Origin: JBBKWG01 sp037968835
GTDB taxonomy: Bacteria; Pseudomonadota; Alphaproteobacteria; Rhodobacterales; Rhodobacteraceae
Reading direction: 5' to 3'
Length of the DNA stretch: 17,403 nucleotides
Assembly (NCBI GenBank): GCA_037968835.1
Contig: JBBKWG010000030.1
Coordinates: 1 to 17,403 of the forward strand
Below the pieces are notes generated by a model. The model made no database searches and was not told where the DNA came from. It was given only the letters and a program-made list of their open reading frames with translations. The first letter of the stretch is position 1. Every line of letters begins with the position of its first letter. The position numbers and the translations under genes are program-made. This document shows positions 7,824-14,641 of this stretch, piece after piece.

Positions 7824-8491
7824 AGCTCGGCCCCGGCCAACGCGATTTCACCGTTGGCAATTCTGAGAACACGTGAGGATATGCGCGATTTTGCTTGCCT
7901 TATCAAGGTCATGTCATGGGTGGCGCATAGAATTGTCTTTCCCAATCGGTTCAACTCGATCAGCAGGTCGAGCAGTTTGACCGACATTTCCCAATCGACG
8001 TTGCCGGTCGGTTCGTCGGCAAGAATGAGGTCCGGCGAACTGATTACCGCGCGGGCCAAAGCTGCACGCTGACGCTCGCCACCGGAAAGCTGGGGCGGGA
8101 ACCGGTCGGCGACGTGGGTCAGTCCGACCCAGCCAAGCAATTCGGCCAAATTCGACTGATCGGCGGCTTGCCCGGTGACGGTCAGAGGCAGCAGGACATT
8201 TTCGGCGAGGGACAGGTGGTCGATGAAACGGCAATCCTGGTGAACCAGACCGATGCGCCGGCGCATTGCCGAAACATCGTCCCGGCTGAGGCTCGCCGCC
8301 TCGGTCCCGAACAGCGCAATTCGCCCATCGGTCGGCATTAGTTCCAGATTGCAGAGTTTCATGAGGGTCGTTTTGCCCGAGCCGGACGGGCCGGTCACGA
8401 AATGAAAACTTCCCTGCGGCAACGACAGAGACACGTCGTGAAACAACGAACGTCCGCTGTAGCTCATACCGACATTCGTTAGCTCGATCAC
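7820..8491 (-). CDS. ftsE: Cell division ATP-binding protein FtsE
   Basis: A 223-residue ABC ATPase, the normal FtsE length, working with FtsX at the division site. Walker A is GPSGSGKT at 34-41, the Q-loop is VHQDCRFID at 83-91, the signature is LSGGE at 135-139, Walker B is LILADEP at 155-161 and the switch His is in CATHD near 189-193. The start is taken as GTG at 8491, giving MIELTNVGMSYS as in relatives, with AGGGGG about 5 nt upstream; a second GTG at 8497 lies two codons earlier. The Q-loop residues DCRFID instead of the more common DFRLL are a mild variant. It is first gene of the minus-strand run and divergent from the zinc-ribbon gene. Confidence 0.95.
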   Translation of the reverse strand: MIELTNVGMSYSGRSLFHDVSLSLPQGSFHFVTGPSGSGKTTLMKLCNLELMPTDGRIALFGTEAASLSRDDVSAMRRRIGLVHQDCRFIDHLSLAENVLLPLTVTGQAADQSNLAELLGWVGLTHVADRFPPQLSGGERQRAALARAVISSPDLILADEPTGNVDWEMSVKLLDLLIELNRLGKTILCATHDMTLIRQAKSRISSRVLRIANGEIALAGAEL

Positions 8492-8553
8492 ATTCACCCC
8501 CTGCCGTCGCGACGCTTTTGCCTCAGTCCAGCCCAAGGATCAACGTCGGTGCT

Positions 8554-8581
8554 TTGAGTTCGGAGCGCATGGTGTTAGAAC
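8554..8581 (+). promoter_or_regulatory. Possible promoter of the zinc-ribbon gene in the ftsE divergent intergenic region
   Basis: The 153-bp region between ftsE and the divergent zinc-ribbon gene should hold promoters in both directions. On the plus strand TTGAGT (8554-8559) and TAGAAC (8576-8581) are separated by 16 nt, which would start transcription about 55 nt before the ATG at 8645. This is a weak by-eye match. No comparably clear minus-strand promoter was seen. Confidence 0.25.
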
Positions 8582-8644
8582 GTTGCCCAGAGTGGGTTAA
8601 TGGTGCCGGAATAGGCACAACAGACTGGGGCAAGGACACGAACG

Positions 8645-9649
8645 ATGCGGCTGATTTGTCCGAATTGCAGCGCACAGTATGAGATCGACGGAAGTCTGAT
8701 CCCGGACGAGGGTCGGGACGTGCAGTGTTCCAACTGCGGACAGACGTGGTTCGAGTTGCCACCGCCGCCGCAGGACTTGTCGGAAATGGCCAGCGAGCCT
8801 TCGACCGAGCATGAAGCCGAGGACGCCGAGCATGAGGCGGATGTCGCTGAACGCGAGGCGGAGGTTGCTGAGCACGAAGCGGAGGTCGCCGAACAGGAGG
8901 TGGTTGCTGCTGCGGACGCGCCCATGGAAAGCGATGACGTAAGCGTCGCGGAACAGGCTGCCGAAGAGACAGATGCGGAAGCTGGTGATGAGCCCGATGC
9001 GCCTGCCAGTGTAGACGAGTCTGAAGATGAAGACTGGAATTGGCCCAAGACCAGAATGGTCGCCCCGCAGCCCGAAATGCCGGCGCAGGTAGCAAAGCCA
9101 ACCCCAGCGCCCCCACAGCGTCAGACCGTGGACGAAGACGCGCGCGCCATTCTGCGGCAAGAGGCCGAGCATGAGATTGCGCAGCGTCGCACGCCCCCGG
9201 CCGGACCGCTTGAAACACAGTCGGACCTTGGCCTTTCGTCGACCAGCGAGCGCGATTCACCGTCGCGCGCGCTTCGGGCCAGAATGGCGCGGCTTCGCGG
9301 CGATGACGATGAAACGGGCGAAACCCTGGCGCAGGATGCCTATAGTCCTCCGCGCCGCGATTTGTTGCCCGATATCGAAGAAATCAACTCCAGCCTGCGA
9401 CCTGCGCATGGGGGTGCTCAAGCCGGGTCCACGATATCGGATGTCGAACACCGAAAAGGCTTCCGCACCGGCTTCGCGGCGATGGTGCTGCTCGCCGTCG
9501 TGTTGATCCTTGCTTACACGCAAGCGCCGCGCATTGCGTCGGCGTTCCCGGCTGCGGAAGGCGTGCTGATCGCCTATGTCGACTGGGCGAACGACGCGCG
9601 TGACAGGTTAAACGAGCTTCTGGCGAACGTTTCCACCGCTGACGGGTAA
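8645..9649 (+). CDS. Zinc-ribbon (MJ0042-type) single-span membrane protein
   Basis: A 334-residue protein. Residues 1-36 form a zinc ribbon with CPNC (Cys5, Cys8) and CSNC (Cys28, Cys31), followed by QTWF, as in MJ0042-type zinc-finger domains. A long acidic, probably disordered or coiled middle follows, including five tandem seven-residue repeats at 55-89. Near the C-terminus a single hydrophobic segment (about 275-295) would anchor it, with a short tail beyond, so the zinc ribbon is probably cytoplasmic. AAGGA about 9 nt upstream supports the ATG at 8645. Its place divergent from ftsE is, as I recall, common in Rhodobacterales and hints at a cell-envelope or regulatory role, but no function is established. 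It converges on tpa. Confidence 0.85.
   Translation: MRLICPNCSAQYEIDGSLIPDEGRDVQCSNCGQTWFELPPPPQDLSEMASEPSTEHEAEDAEHEADVAEREAEVAEHEAEVAEQEVVAAADAPMESDDVSVAEQAAEETDAEAGDEPDAPASVDESEDEDWNWPKTRMVAPQPEMPAQVAKPTPAPPQRQTVDEDARAILRQEAEHEIAQRRTPPAGPLETQSDLGLSSTSERDSPSRALRARMARLRGDDDETGETLAQDAYSPPRRDLLPDIEEINSSLRPAHGGAQAGSTISDVEHRKGFRTGFAAMVLLAVVLILAYTQAPRIASAFPAAEGVLIAYVDWANDARDRLNELLANVSTADG
8807..8911 (+). repeat. Five 21-bp tandem repeats encoding EXEAXVA heptads
   Basis: Five consecutive in-frame 21-bp units encode EHEAEDA, EHEADVA, EREAEVA, EHEAEVA and EQEVVAA (residues 55-89 of the zinc-ribbon protein). The spacing of exactly seven residues with Glu and Ala recurring is what a coiled coil or extended charged helix would show. 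Units differ by several bases, so this is an old, diverged array, but copy number may vary between strains. Confidence 0.8.
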
Positions 9650-9679
9650 GGCTTCAGCGTTCGTAGGATGAATACGCGT

Positions 9680-9715
9680 CCGGACACAGGCGATCTGATA
9701 GCCGCCCATGTCCGG
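9680..9715. terminator. Possible hairpin terminator between convergent genes
   Basis: In the 76-bp gap between the converging zinc-ribbon gene and tpa, CCGGACA (9680-9686) pairs perfectly with TGTCCGG (9709-9715) around a 22-nt loop. A further GGC/GCC pairing is possible inside the loop. There is no T-run on either side beyond TTT, so it is at best a weak bidirectional terminator or a transcript-end-protecting structure. Confidence 0.4.
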
Positions 9716-9725
9716 TGCATTTCCG

Positions 9726-11108
9726 TCAGGAGAAAACGCGGGTCAGCGACTTGTCCAAAGCCGCCGACAATTCGTCGATATCGCTTTCCGTCGCGATCAA
9801 GGCCGGGCTTAAACACAGCGTGTTGTTGAAGCCGGTCAGCGAGCGGTTGGTCGCGCCGATGATCACGCCCTGCGCCATGCAATCAGCGACAACGGCCTGA
9901 ACCTTTTTCTCTTCCGAAGGTTCCTTGGTGGCGCGATCTGAAACAAGTTCGGCACCACAGAACAATCCCTTGCCACGGACATCGCCGATGACCCTGTGCT
10001 TGTCCTGCAATTCCCTGAGATTGTTCATCAGGCGTTCGCCCATTGCGTTGGTGTTCTCAAGCAGCCCCTCTTCTTCGATGATGAGCATGTTCTCGATGGC
10101 TGCGGCGGGACCGGCGGTACACCCGCCAAACGTCGAGATGTCGCGGAAGTAGCTCATCGGATCGGAAGGATCTTCTTTGAACATATCAAAGATTTCCTCG
10201 GTCGTGACCATGCAGGCAATCGCGGCATAGCCAGACGCGACGCCCTTGGCCATTGTCACGAAGTCCGGTTTCACGCCCCAGTGCTGATAGCCAAACCAGC
10301 TTCCGGTGCGCCCGACGCCGCACACGACCTCGTCGATGTGGAGCAGGATGTCGTATTTCTTGCAGATTTCCTGAACGCGGTCCCAATAGCCCTCGGGCGG
10401 AACGATGACGCCGCCGCCAGCCGTGATCGGCTCAAGGCACAGACCGCCCACAGTGTCGGGACCTTCGCGCAGAATGACCTCTTCGATCGCGTCCGCTGCC
10501 CGGATGCCATAGTCGCTGACATCGCCCCACTGGCTGCGGTATTCCATGCAATGGGGGACCTGCACGAAGCCCGGAGTATACGGGCCGTACTGCGCATTGC
10601 GTTCGGGCTGACCGCCCGCCGACATCGTCGTGATCGTGGCGCCGTGGTAGTCGCGCTCGCGATAGAGGATCTTGTGCTTCTTGCCGTCATATCGCTTGTG
10701 CGCGATCTGTCGGATCATCTTGAAGGCCTTTTCGTTCGCCTCCGAACCCGAGTTGGTGTAGTAAATCCGGCTCATTCCCGGCATCTTCGCGATCAGCATT
10801 TCCGCAAAGCGTGAACCGGGTATCGAACCGGCCGAGTTGGCGAAATACGGCATCTGTATCAATTGATCCCGCACGGCGTTGGCAATGCGCTCGCGCCCGT
10901 AGCCGACGTTGACGGTCCAGACACCACCCGAGACGCAATCGAGATGTTCCTTGCCCGTGGCGTCCCACACCCGCATGCCCTTGCCCTCGACAATGATACG
11001 CGGGTCTATCGTTTCAAACGGCTTGTGTTGAATGAGATGGTGCCAAAGGTGGCTGCGGTCAGCTTCGATGACAGCTGACAGATCATTTTGAGCGAATGTC
11101 GTGGACAT
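9726..11108 (-). CDS. tpa: Taurine:pyruvate aminotransferase
   Basis: A 460-residue class III, PLP-dependent aminotransferase. It moves the amino group of taurine to pyruvate, giving sulfoacetaldehyde and L-alanine, the first step of dissimilatory taurine use in the cytoplasm. The sequence closely follows the Bilophila and roseobacter Tpa I remember, including the long shared block around GGVWTVNVGYGRERIANAVR (61-80) and FANSAGSIPGSRF. Asp259 in HIDEVV should contact the PLP ring nitrogen, and Lys288 in TMAKGVASGYA should form the Schiff base. The ATG at 11108 has GGAGG about 7 nt upstream; an in-frame extension to 11156 is unsupported. It is divergent from tauABC, which supplies the substrate. 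Related omega-aminotransferases use beta-alanine or GABA, but the neighbourhood favours taurine. Confidence 0.94.
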   Translation of the reverse strand: MSTTFAQNDLSAVIEADRSHLWHHLIQHKPFETIDPRIIVEGKGMRVWDATGKEHLDCVSGGVWTVNVGYGRERIANAVRDQLIQMPYFANSAGSIPGSRFAEMLIAKMPGMSRIYYTNSGSEANEKAFKMIRQIAHKRYDGKKHKILYRERDYHGATITTMSAGGQPERNAQYGPYTPGFVQVPHCMEYRSQWGDVSDYGIRAADAIEEVILREGPDTVGGLCLEPITAGGGVIVPPEGYWDRVQEICKKYDILLHIDEVVCGVGRTGSWFGYQHWGVKPDFVTMAKGVASGYAAIACMVTTEEIFDMFKEDPSDPMSYFRDISTFGGCTAGPAAAIENMLIIEEEGLLENTNAMGERLMNNLRELQDKHRVIGDVRGKGLFCGAELVSDRATKEPSEEKKVQAVVADCMAQGVIIGATNRSLTGFNNTLCLSPALIATESDIDELSAALDKSLTRVFS

Positions 11109-11129
11109 GGGAACAGCCTCCGGGAACGT

Positions 11130-11145
11130 GCGCGTATCAACGCGC
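11130..11145 (-). promoter_or_regulatory. Small hairpin in the tpa leader
   Basis: GCGCGT (11130-11135) and ACGCGC (11140-11145) form a perfect 6-bp stem with an ATCA loop, ending 22 nt before the tpa start codon and about 10 nt before its ribosome-binding site. It could be an operator half-site pair or an RNA structure tuning translation. No function is established. Confidence 0.35.
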
Positions 11146-11182
11146 GGATAAAGCAATTTGTGCCGGAACGCCCTGTTTTAGG

Positions 11183-11192
11183 TTAGGGCCAG
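11183..11192 (-). promoter_or_regulatory. Possible TauR half-site facing tpa
   Basis: The minus strand reads CTGGCCCTAA here, one base away from the CTGGAC(C/T)TAA repeat unit I recall for TauR of Rhodobacter capsulatus. It lies 75 nt upstream of the tpa start and points toward tpa. A single near-match in 276 bp is weak alone but gains weight from the exact copy at 11259-11268. Confidence 0.35.
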
Positions 11193-11258
11193 TTGCCTCG
11201 GCAGCGTATCGCCAGAAAACAGGCGGGATGCACCGAAATCAAGCAGCATTGAGATGTA

Positions 11259-11292
11259 CTGGACTTAAACGGCGTGCCTCAACTGGCGCTAT
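11259..11292 (+). promoter_or_regulatory. Candidate TauR operator upstream of tauA
   Basis: CTGGACTTAA at 11259-11268 is an exact match to the CTGGAC(C/T)TAA unit remembered for TauR, the MocR/GntR-type activator of taurine genes. A degenerate second copy, CTGGCGCTAT, begins 24 nt later at 11283. Direct repeats with such spacing are typical of MocR operators. The first box overlaps the expected -35 region of the candidate tauA promoter, a natural place for an activator. No tauR gene is in this window. Confidence 0.55.
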
Positions 11293-11295
11293 GAT
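11290..11295 (+). promoter_or_regulatory. Candidate -10 box of tauA
   Basis: TATGAT matches the consensus TATAAT at five of six positions and has no good -35 at 16-18 nt. The TauR-like box occupies that region instead, as expected for an activator-dependent promoter. Transcription would begin about 80 nt before the tauA ATG. Confidence 0.4.
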
Positions 11296-11384
11296 TTGGT
11301 GCCAATTAACGTCTATGGTCAAGAAGCGAATAACAGGCGCACTTGGAAAAGATGCGTCGTAATCATCACAGGGAGACTAATCGA

Positions 11385-12395
11385 ATGAAATTGAAATCGC
11401 ATCTGGCGAGCGCAACCGCAGCACTGGCGATTGTCGTTTCCGGCCAATCCGCTACAGCGGGCGGTCATCTGGAGGAAATCACAGTAGGATACTTCCTCGA
11501 ATGGCCGATGCCGTTTGAATACGCAAAAGTAAACGGAACCTACGACGAAGAACTTGGCGTCAAGGTCAACTGGGTAGCCTTCGACACCGGAACGGCAATG
11601 TCCGCCGCGATGGCGTCCGGAGACGTTCATTTGTCGGTCAGCCAAGGCGTGCCACCGTTCGTGGTTGCCGCGTCGGCTGGTCAGGATCTTCAGGTCCTGG
11701 ACGTAGCGGTCAGCTATTCCGAAAACGACAACTGCGTCGTCGCGTCGTCGCTTGAAATCGACAAGACCACGGCTGGCGATCTTGCCGGCAAGAAAGTCGC
11801 CGTCCCGCTGGGAACCGCCGCTCACTATGGCTTCTTGAAGCAGATGGACCATTTCGGCGTTGATCTGGCGTCGATGGAAGTTGTGGACATGGCCCCCGCG
11901 GAAGGCGCTGCTGCGCTGGCGCAGGGATCGCTCGACATGGCTTGCGGCTGGGGCGGTGCGCTGCGTCGCATGAAGGAAAGTGGCAACGTTTTGCTGACCG
12001 GCCAGGAAAAAGAAGAACTGGGCATTCTCGTGTTCGACGTGACCTCTGGCCCCGCCGAGTTCGTAGCCGAGAACCCTGACCTTGTTGCAAAATTCCTCAA
12101 AGTGACGGCGGATGCCAACGCAATGTGGAATTCGGGCGAGCACACCGACGAAATGCTTCCGGTGATTGCCAAGGACGCCGGTATGGACGCGGACGCGGCA
12201 GCGGCGACCATGGCGACATTCGAATTCCCCGACCTCGATACACAGCTTTCGGGCAAGTGGTTTGGCGGCGGAAGCCAGGAATTCATGAAAGGCGTGGCCG
12301 ACGTGTTTGTCTCTGCCGGTTCGATCGACGCCGCACTCGACAGCTATGACGCGCAAGTGAACACTGGCCCGCTCAAAACCGCATCGGGCATGTGA
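11385..12395 (+). CDS. tauA: Taurine ABC transporter substrate-binding protein
   Basis: A 336-residue periplasmic binding protein. It starts with a Sec signal peptide (basic MKLK, hydrophobic core ATAALAIVVSG, likely cleavage after about residue 25 near SATA-GG). The mature part has the TauA/SsuA-type (NMT1-like) fold, opening ITVGYFLEWPMPFEYAK, then TGTAMSAAMASGDVHLSVSQ, DLAGKKVAVPLGTAAHYGFL and a Trp/Gly-rich MACGWGGALRRM. The start at 11385 is supported by GGGAG about 9 nt upstream and by the signal peptide; an upstream Met at 11343 would destroy the signal. Next to tpa, taurine is the natural ligand, though related proteins bind alkanesulfonates. A strong hairpin follows the stop codon, which may raise its level relative to tauBC. 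Confidence 0.93.
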   Translation: MKLKSHLASATAALAIVVSGQSATAGGHLEEITVGYFLEWPMPFEYAKVNGTYDEELGVKVNWVAFDTGTAMSAAMASGDVHLSVSQGVPPFVVAASAGQDLQVLDVAVSYSENDNCVVASSLEIDKTTAGDLAGKKVAVPLGTAAHYGFLKQMDHFGVDLASMEVVDMAPAEGAAALAQGSLDMACGWGGALRRMKESGNVLLTGQEKEELGILVFDVTSGPAEFVAENPDLVAKFLKVTADANAMWNSGEHTDEMLPVIAKDAGMDADAAAATMATFEFPDLDTQLSGKWFGGGSQEFMKGVADVFVSAGSIDAALDSYDAQVNTGPLKTASGM

Positions 12396-12403
12396 AACCA
12401 TCA

Positions 12404-12430
12404 GGTGGCCCGGTTGTTTCCCGGGCCACC
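12404..12430 (+). terminator. Perfect 10-bp hairpin between tauA and tauB
   Basis: GGTGGCCCGG (12404-12413) pairs completely with CCGGGCCACC (12421-12430) around the 7-nt loop TTGTTTC. No T-run follows, so full termination is unlikely. Intercistronic hairpins just after a binding-protein gene commonly protect the upstream mRNA or attenuate read-through, giving more binding protein than permease. Confidence 0.65.
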
Positions 12431-12475
12431 ACCCCGTACGATTTCCGAAAATAAACAATAAACAGGGGACAGATC

Positions 12476-13279
12476 GTGTCGGGACTCCTCATTGACGACA
12501 TATCCATGCGCTTTGACCTGCCTACCGGCGGTCACGTGCAGGCGCTGAAAAATGTGACGCTGGACATCAAGGAAGGCGAGTTGATGAGTGTGCTGGGGCC
12601 TTCGGGCTGTGGCAAGACGACCCTTCTGAACATCGTCGCCGGTTTCCTTGCGCCAACCTCGGGAGAGGTCACGCTTGGCGGAAAGAAGGTTCACGGGCCG
12701 GGACCGGAGCGCGGCATGGTGTTTCAGCAAGGCGCGCTGTTCGAGTGGATGAACGTCCGTGAAAACGTGTCTTTCGGTCCTCGGATGAAGGGCACGGCAA
12801 AACAGGATGCCGGCAAGGTCGATCACCTTCTGGACGTCGTGGGTTTGCAGGATTTCAAGGAAAAAGCCGTCTACGAATTATCCGGGGGGATGCAGCAGCG
12901 GGTCGCGCTGGCGCGGTGTCTGGCGAATGATCCGGACGTGATCCTGATGGATGAACCGCTTGGCGCCCTTGATGCGCTGACACGCGAGAAGATGCAGGGG
13001 CTTGTCCTTAAGCTTTGGAAAGAGACCGGCAAGACAATCATTCTGATCACGCACTCGGTCGAGGAGGCCTTGTTGCTAGGAGAGCGCCTGGTCGTCATGG
13101 CGCCCCGCCCCGGAAGATTGCACAAGGAATATCACCTTCCATTCGCCGAACGCGGCGTTAACGCAGACCTTCGCGCGGTGAAGGTTTCGGAGGGCTTCAA
13201 CGAAACACGCGAAGAAATCCTGTCGATGATCTGGGACATGGAAGAAGAAATCATGGGTCGCACGGAGGCAGCAACATGA
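12476..13279 (+). CDS. tauB: Taurine ABC transporter ATP-binding protein
   Basis: A 267-residue ABC ATPase of the nitrate/sulfonate/taurine group that energises uptake through TauC. Walker A is GPSGCGKT at 41-48, the Q-loop is FQQGALFEW at 83-91, the signature is LSGGMQQRVALARCL at 135-149, Walker B is VILMDEP at 155-161 and the switch His is His193 in ITHS. The start is GTG at 12476, with AGGGGA about 8 nt upstream. It follows tauA after 80 nt holding the hairpin and overlaps tauC by 4 bases (ATGA). The MNVRENVSFG and EALLLGERLVVM segments are standard for TauB/SsuB. The C-terminal 45 residues are acidic and longer than the bare ATPase core, as usual in this group. Confidence 0.95.
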   Translation: MSGLLIDDISMRFDLPTGGHVQALKNVTLDIKEGELMSVLGPSGCGKTTLLNIVAGFLAPTSGEVTLGGKKVHGPGPERGMVFQQGALFEWMNVRENVSFGPRMKGTAKQDAGKVDHLLDVVGLQDFKEKAVYELSGGMQQRVALARCLANDPDVILMDEPLGALDALTREKMQGLVLKLWKETGKTIILITHSVEEALLLGERLVVMAPRPGRLHKEYHLPFAERGVNADLRAVKVSEGFNETREEILSMIWDMEEEIMGRTEAAT

Positions 13280-14631
13280 GCGTTTTTTCCGATCTTGCAG
13301 AGATGGGCTCGGCGCTTGGCGAAGAGCTTGTCGGCCTTGGCGGGGTCCTGCTGGCGGCCATTCCCTATCTTGCCGGCTATATCATTCTGATCCTTGCCAG
13401 CATGATGATCTGGCGCTGGATCAAGAGCTTCTTTCAGCCCAAGCACGACTTCACCTCGCTCAAGACCGTCACCTTCGGCGACGAAAGTGCCGTGACGTCG
13501 GAAAGCGCGGCGTCGTTCATCTCGATCATCCTGATATTCCTGCTCTGGGGGGCGTTTACCGGGTCCAAACTCCTGCCCTCGTTTCTACATGCCCCGGGTC
13601 CGTTTATCGGACAGAGTAGCTTCACCTACACCGTTGAGGCGCCAGATGGTGCAACAGACGAAGCGACGGTCTTCATCGGGGTGGCCCCTGTCGGGGGGCA
13701 ACCTGTCGATCCGGAATTCGAGTTGGGAGATGGCATCGCCAAGAACGACAGTGCCGGCGTCGTCGCGTATCGCAGCACTCTGGTGCCGTGGGACGCAAAT
13801 GACGACGTGACGCGTGCGGATGGCGCGAAGATCGTGGCTATCGACGGCAAGCCCGTGGATATCGGCGATTCCGTTCGCGTGGGATTTGGCAATGTCACGA
13901 TCACGCAGCGGGGCACGTTGAACGTGGCACCGGCGAAAGGCTGGCAGATGGAAGCGATCTGGCTGCCGCCCCCGGAAGCTGTCTGGAGCCGGGTGGTTCG
14001 CATCTCGCAGGAGGGCTTCCAGAATGTGACGCTGATCCAGCACCTTGGTTTTTCGCTGTTCCGGGTCATCGTCGGATTCATTCTTGGCGCCATCGTCGGC
14101 ATTCCGCTGGGCTATGCGATGGGACTGTCAAACTGGTTTCGAGGCTGGTTCGACCCGATTGTCGAGTTCATGCGTCCGGTGCCCCCGCTTGCCTTGATCC
14201 CTCTGGTTATCATCTGGGCCGGCATTGGTGAAATCGGGAAGATCATCCTGCTGTTTCTGGCCGCGCTCTGGATCATGGCGATCGCCGCCCGTGCCGGTGT
14301 TTCCGGTGTCACCATTTCTAAGGTCCACGCGGCTTATTCGCTTGGAGCGTCGAAATGGCAGATCATGCGTCACGTCATCGTTCCCAACTCGCTGCCAGAG
14401 ATATTCACCGGTGCCCGCGTCGCGATGGGGGTTTGCTGGGGAACGGTTGTCGCAGCCGAGCTTGTTGCCGCCGAGGAAGGTGCGGGGATGATGATCATGG
14501 CCGCCGCGAAGTTCCAGAACACCGACATTGTGATCATGGGCATCATCCTGATCGGCATGATCGGCTTTGGCATCGACCTTCTGATGCGCATGGCCGAGCG
14601 GTGGCTGGTCCCGTGGAAAGGCCGCGCCTGA
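13276..14631 (+). CDS. tauC: Taurine ABC transporter permease with N-terminal extension and extracytoplasmic insertion
   Basis: A 451-residue permease, against about 275 for E. coli TauC. The C-terminal part (from about 226, WLPPPEAVWSRV) is canonical, with RPVPPLALIPLVIIWAGIG (300-318), the EAA loop AAYSLGASKWQIMRHVIVPN (352-371) that docks on TauB, and VAAELVAAEEGAGMMI. Upstream there is an extra membrane segment (about 24-47), a basic cytoplasmic stretch, then a second segment (about 79-98) equivalent to the usual first TauC helix. Roughly 120 extra residues (about 107-225) follow before the LPPP motif. That insertion is hydrophilic, mostly beta-like, and includes GAKIVAIDGKPVDIGDSV (183-200), a pattern reminiscent of PDZ domains. 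It should face the periplasm, where it could touch TauA. The start at 13276 overlaps tauB (ATGA) and has GGAGG about 7 nt upstream. It converges on the thiamine diphosphokinase gene, 10 bp away. Confidence 0.93.
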   Translation: MSVFSDLAEMGSALGEELVGLGGVLLAAIPYLAGYIILILASMMIWRWIKSFFQPKHDFTSLKTVTFGDESAVTSESAASFISIILIFLLWGAFTGSKLLPSFLHAPGPFIGQSSFTYTVEAPDGATDEATVFIGVAPVGGQPVDPEFELGDGIAKNDSAGVVAYRSTLVPWDANDDVTRADGAKIVAIDGKPVDIGDSVRVGFGNVTITQRGTLNVAPAKGWQMEAIWLPPPEAVWSRVVRISQEGFQNVTLIQHLGFSLFRVIVGFILGAIVGIPLGYAMGLSNWFRGWFDPIVEFMRPVPPLALIPLVIIWAGIGEIGKIILLFLAALWIMAIAARAGVSGVTISKVHAAYSLGASKWQIMRHVIVPNSLPEIFTGARVAMGVCWGTVVAAELVAAEEGAGMMIMAAAKFQNTDIVIMGIILIGMIGFGIDLLMRMAERWLVPWKGRA

Positions 14632-14641
14632 AGGTGGTCGC

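Noticed and set aside
8807..8911. Tandem repeats as a possible CRISPR or DNA satellite
   Set aside because: Units are contiguous, in frame at 21 bp, have no spacers and encode protein heptads.
11319..12458. Minus-strand open frame of 379 codons opposite tauA
   Set aside because: Shadow of tauA, whose signal peptide, ribosome-binding site and family match are clear.
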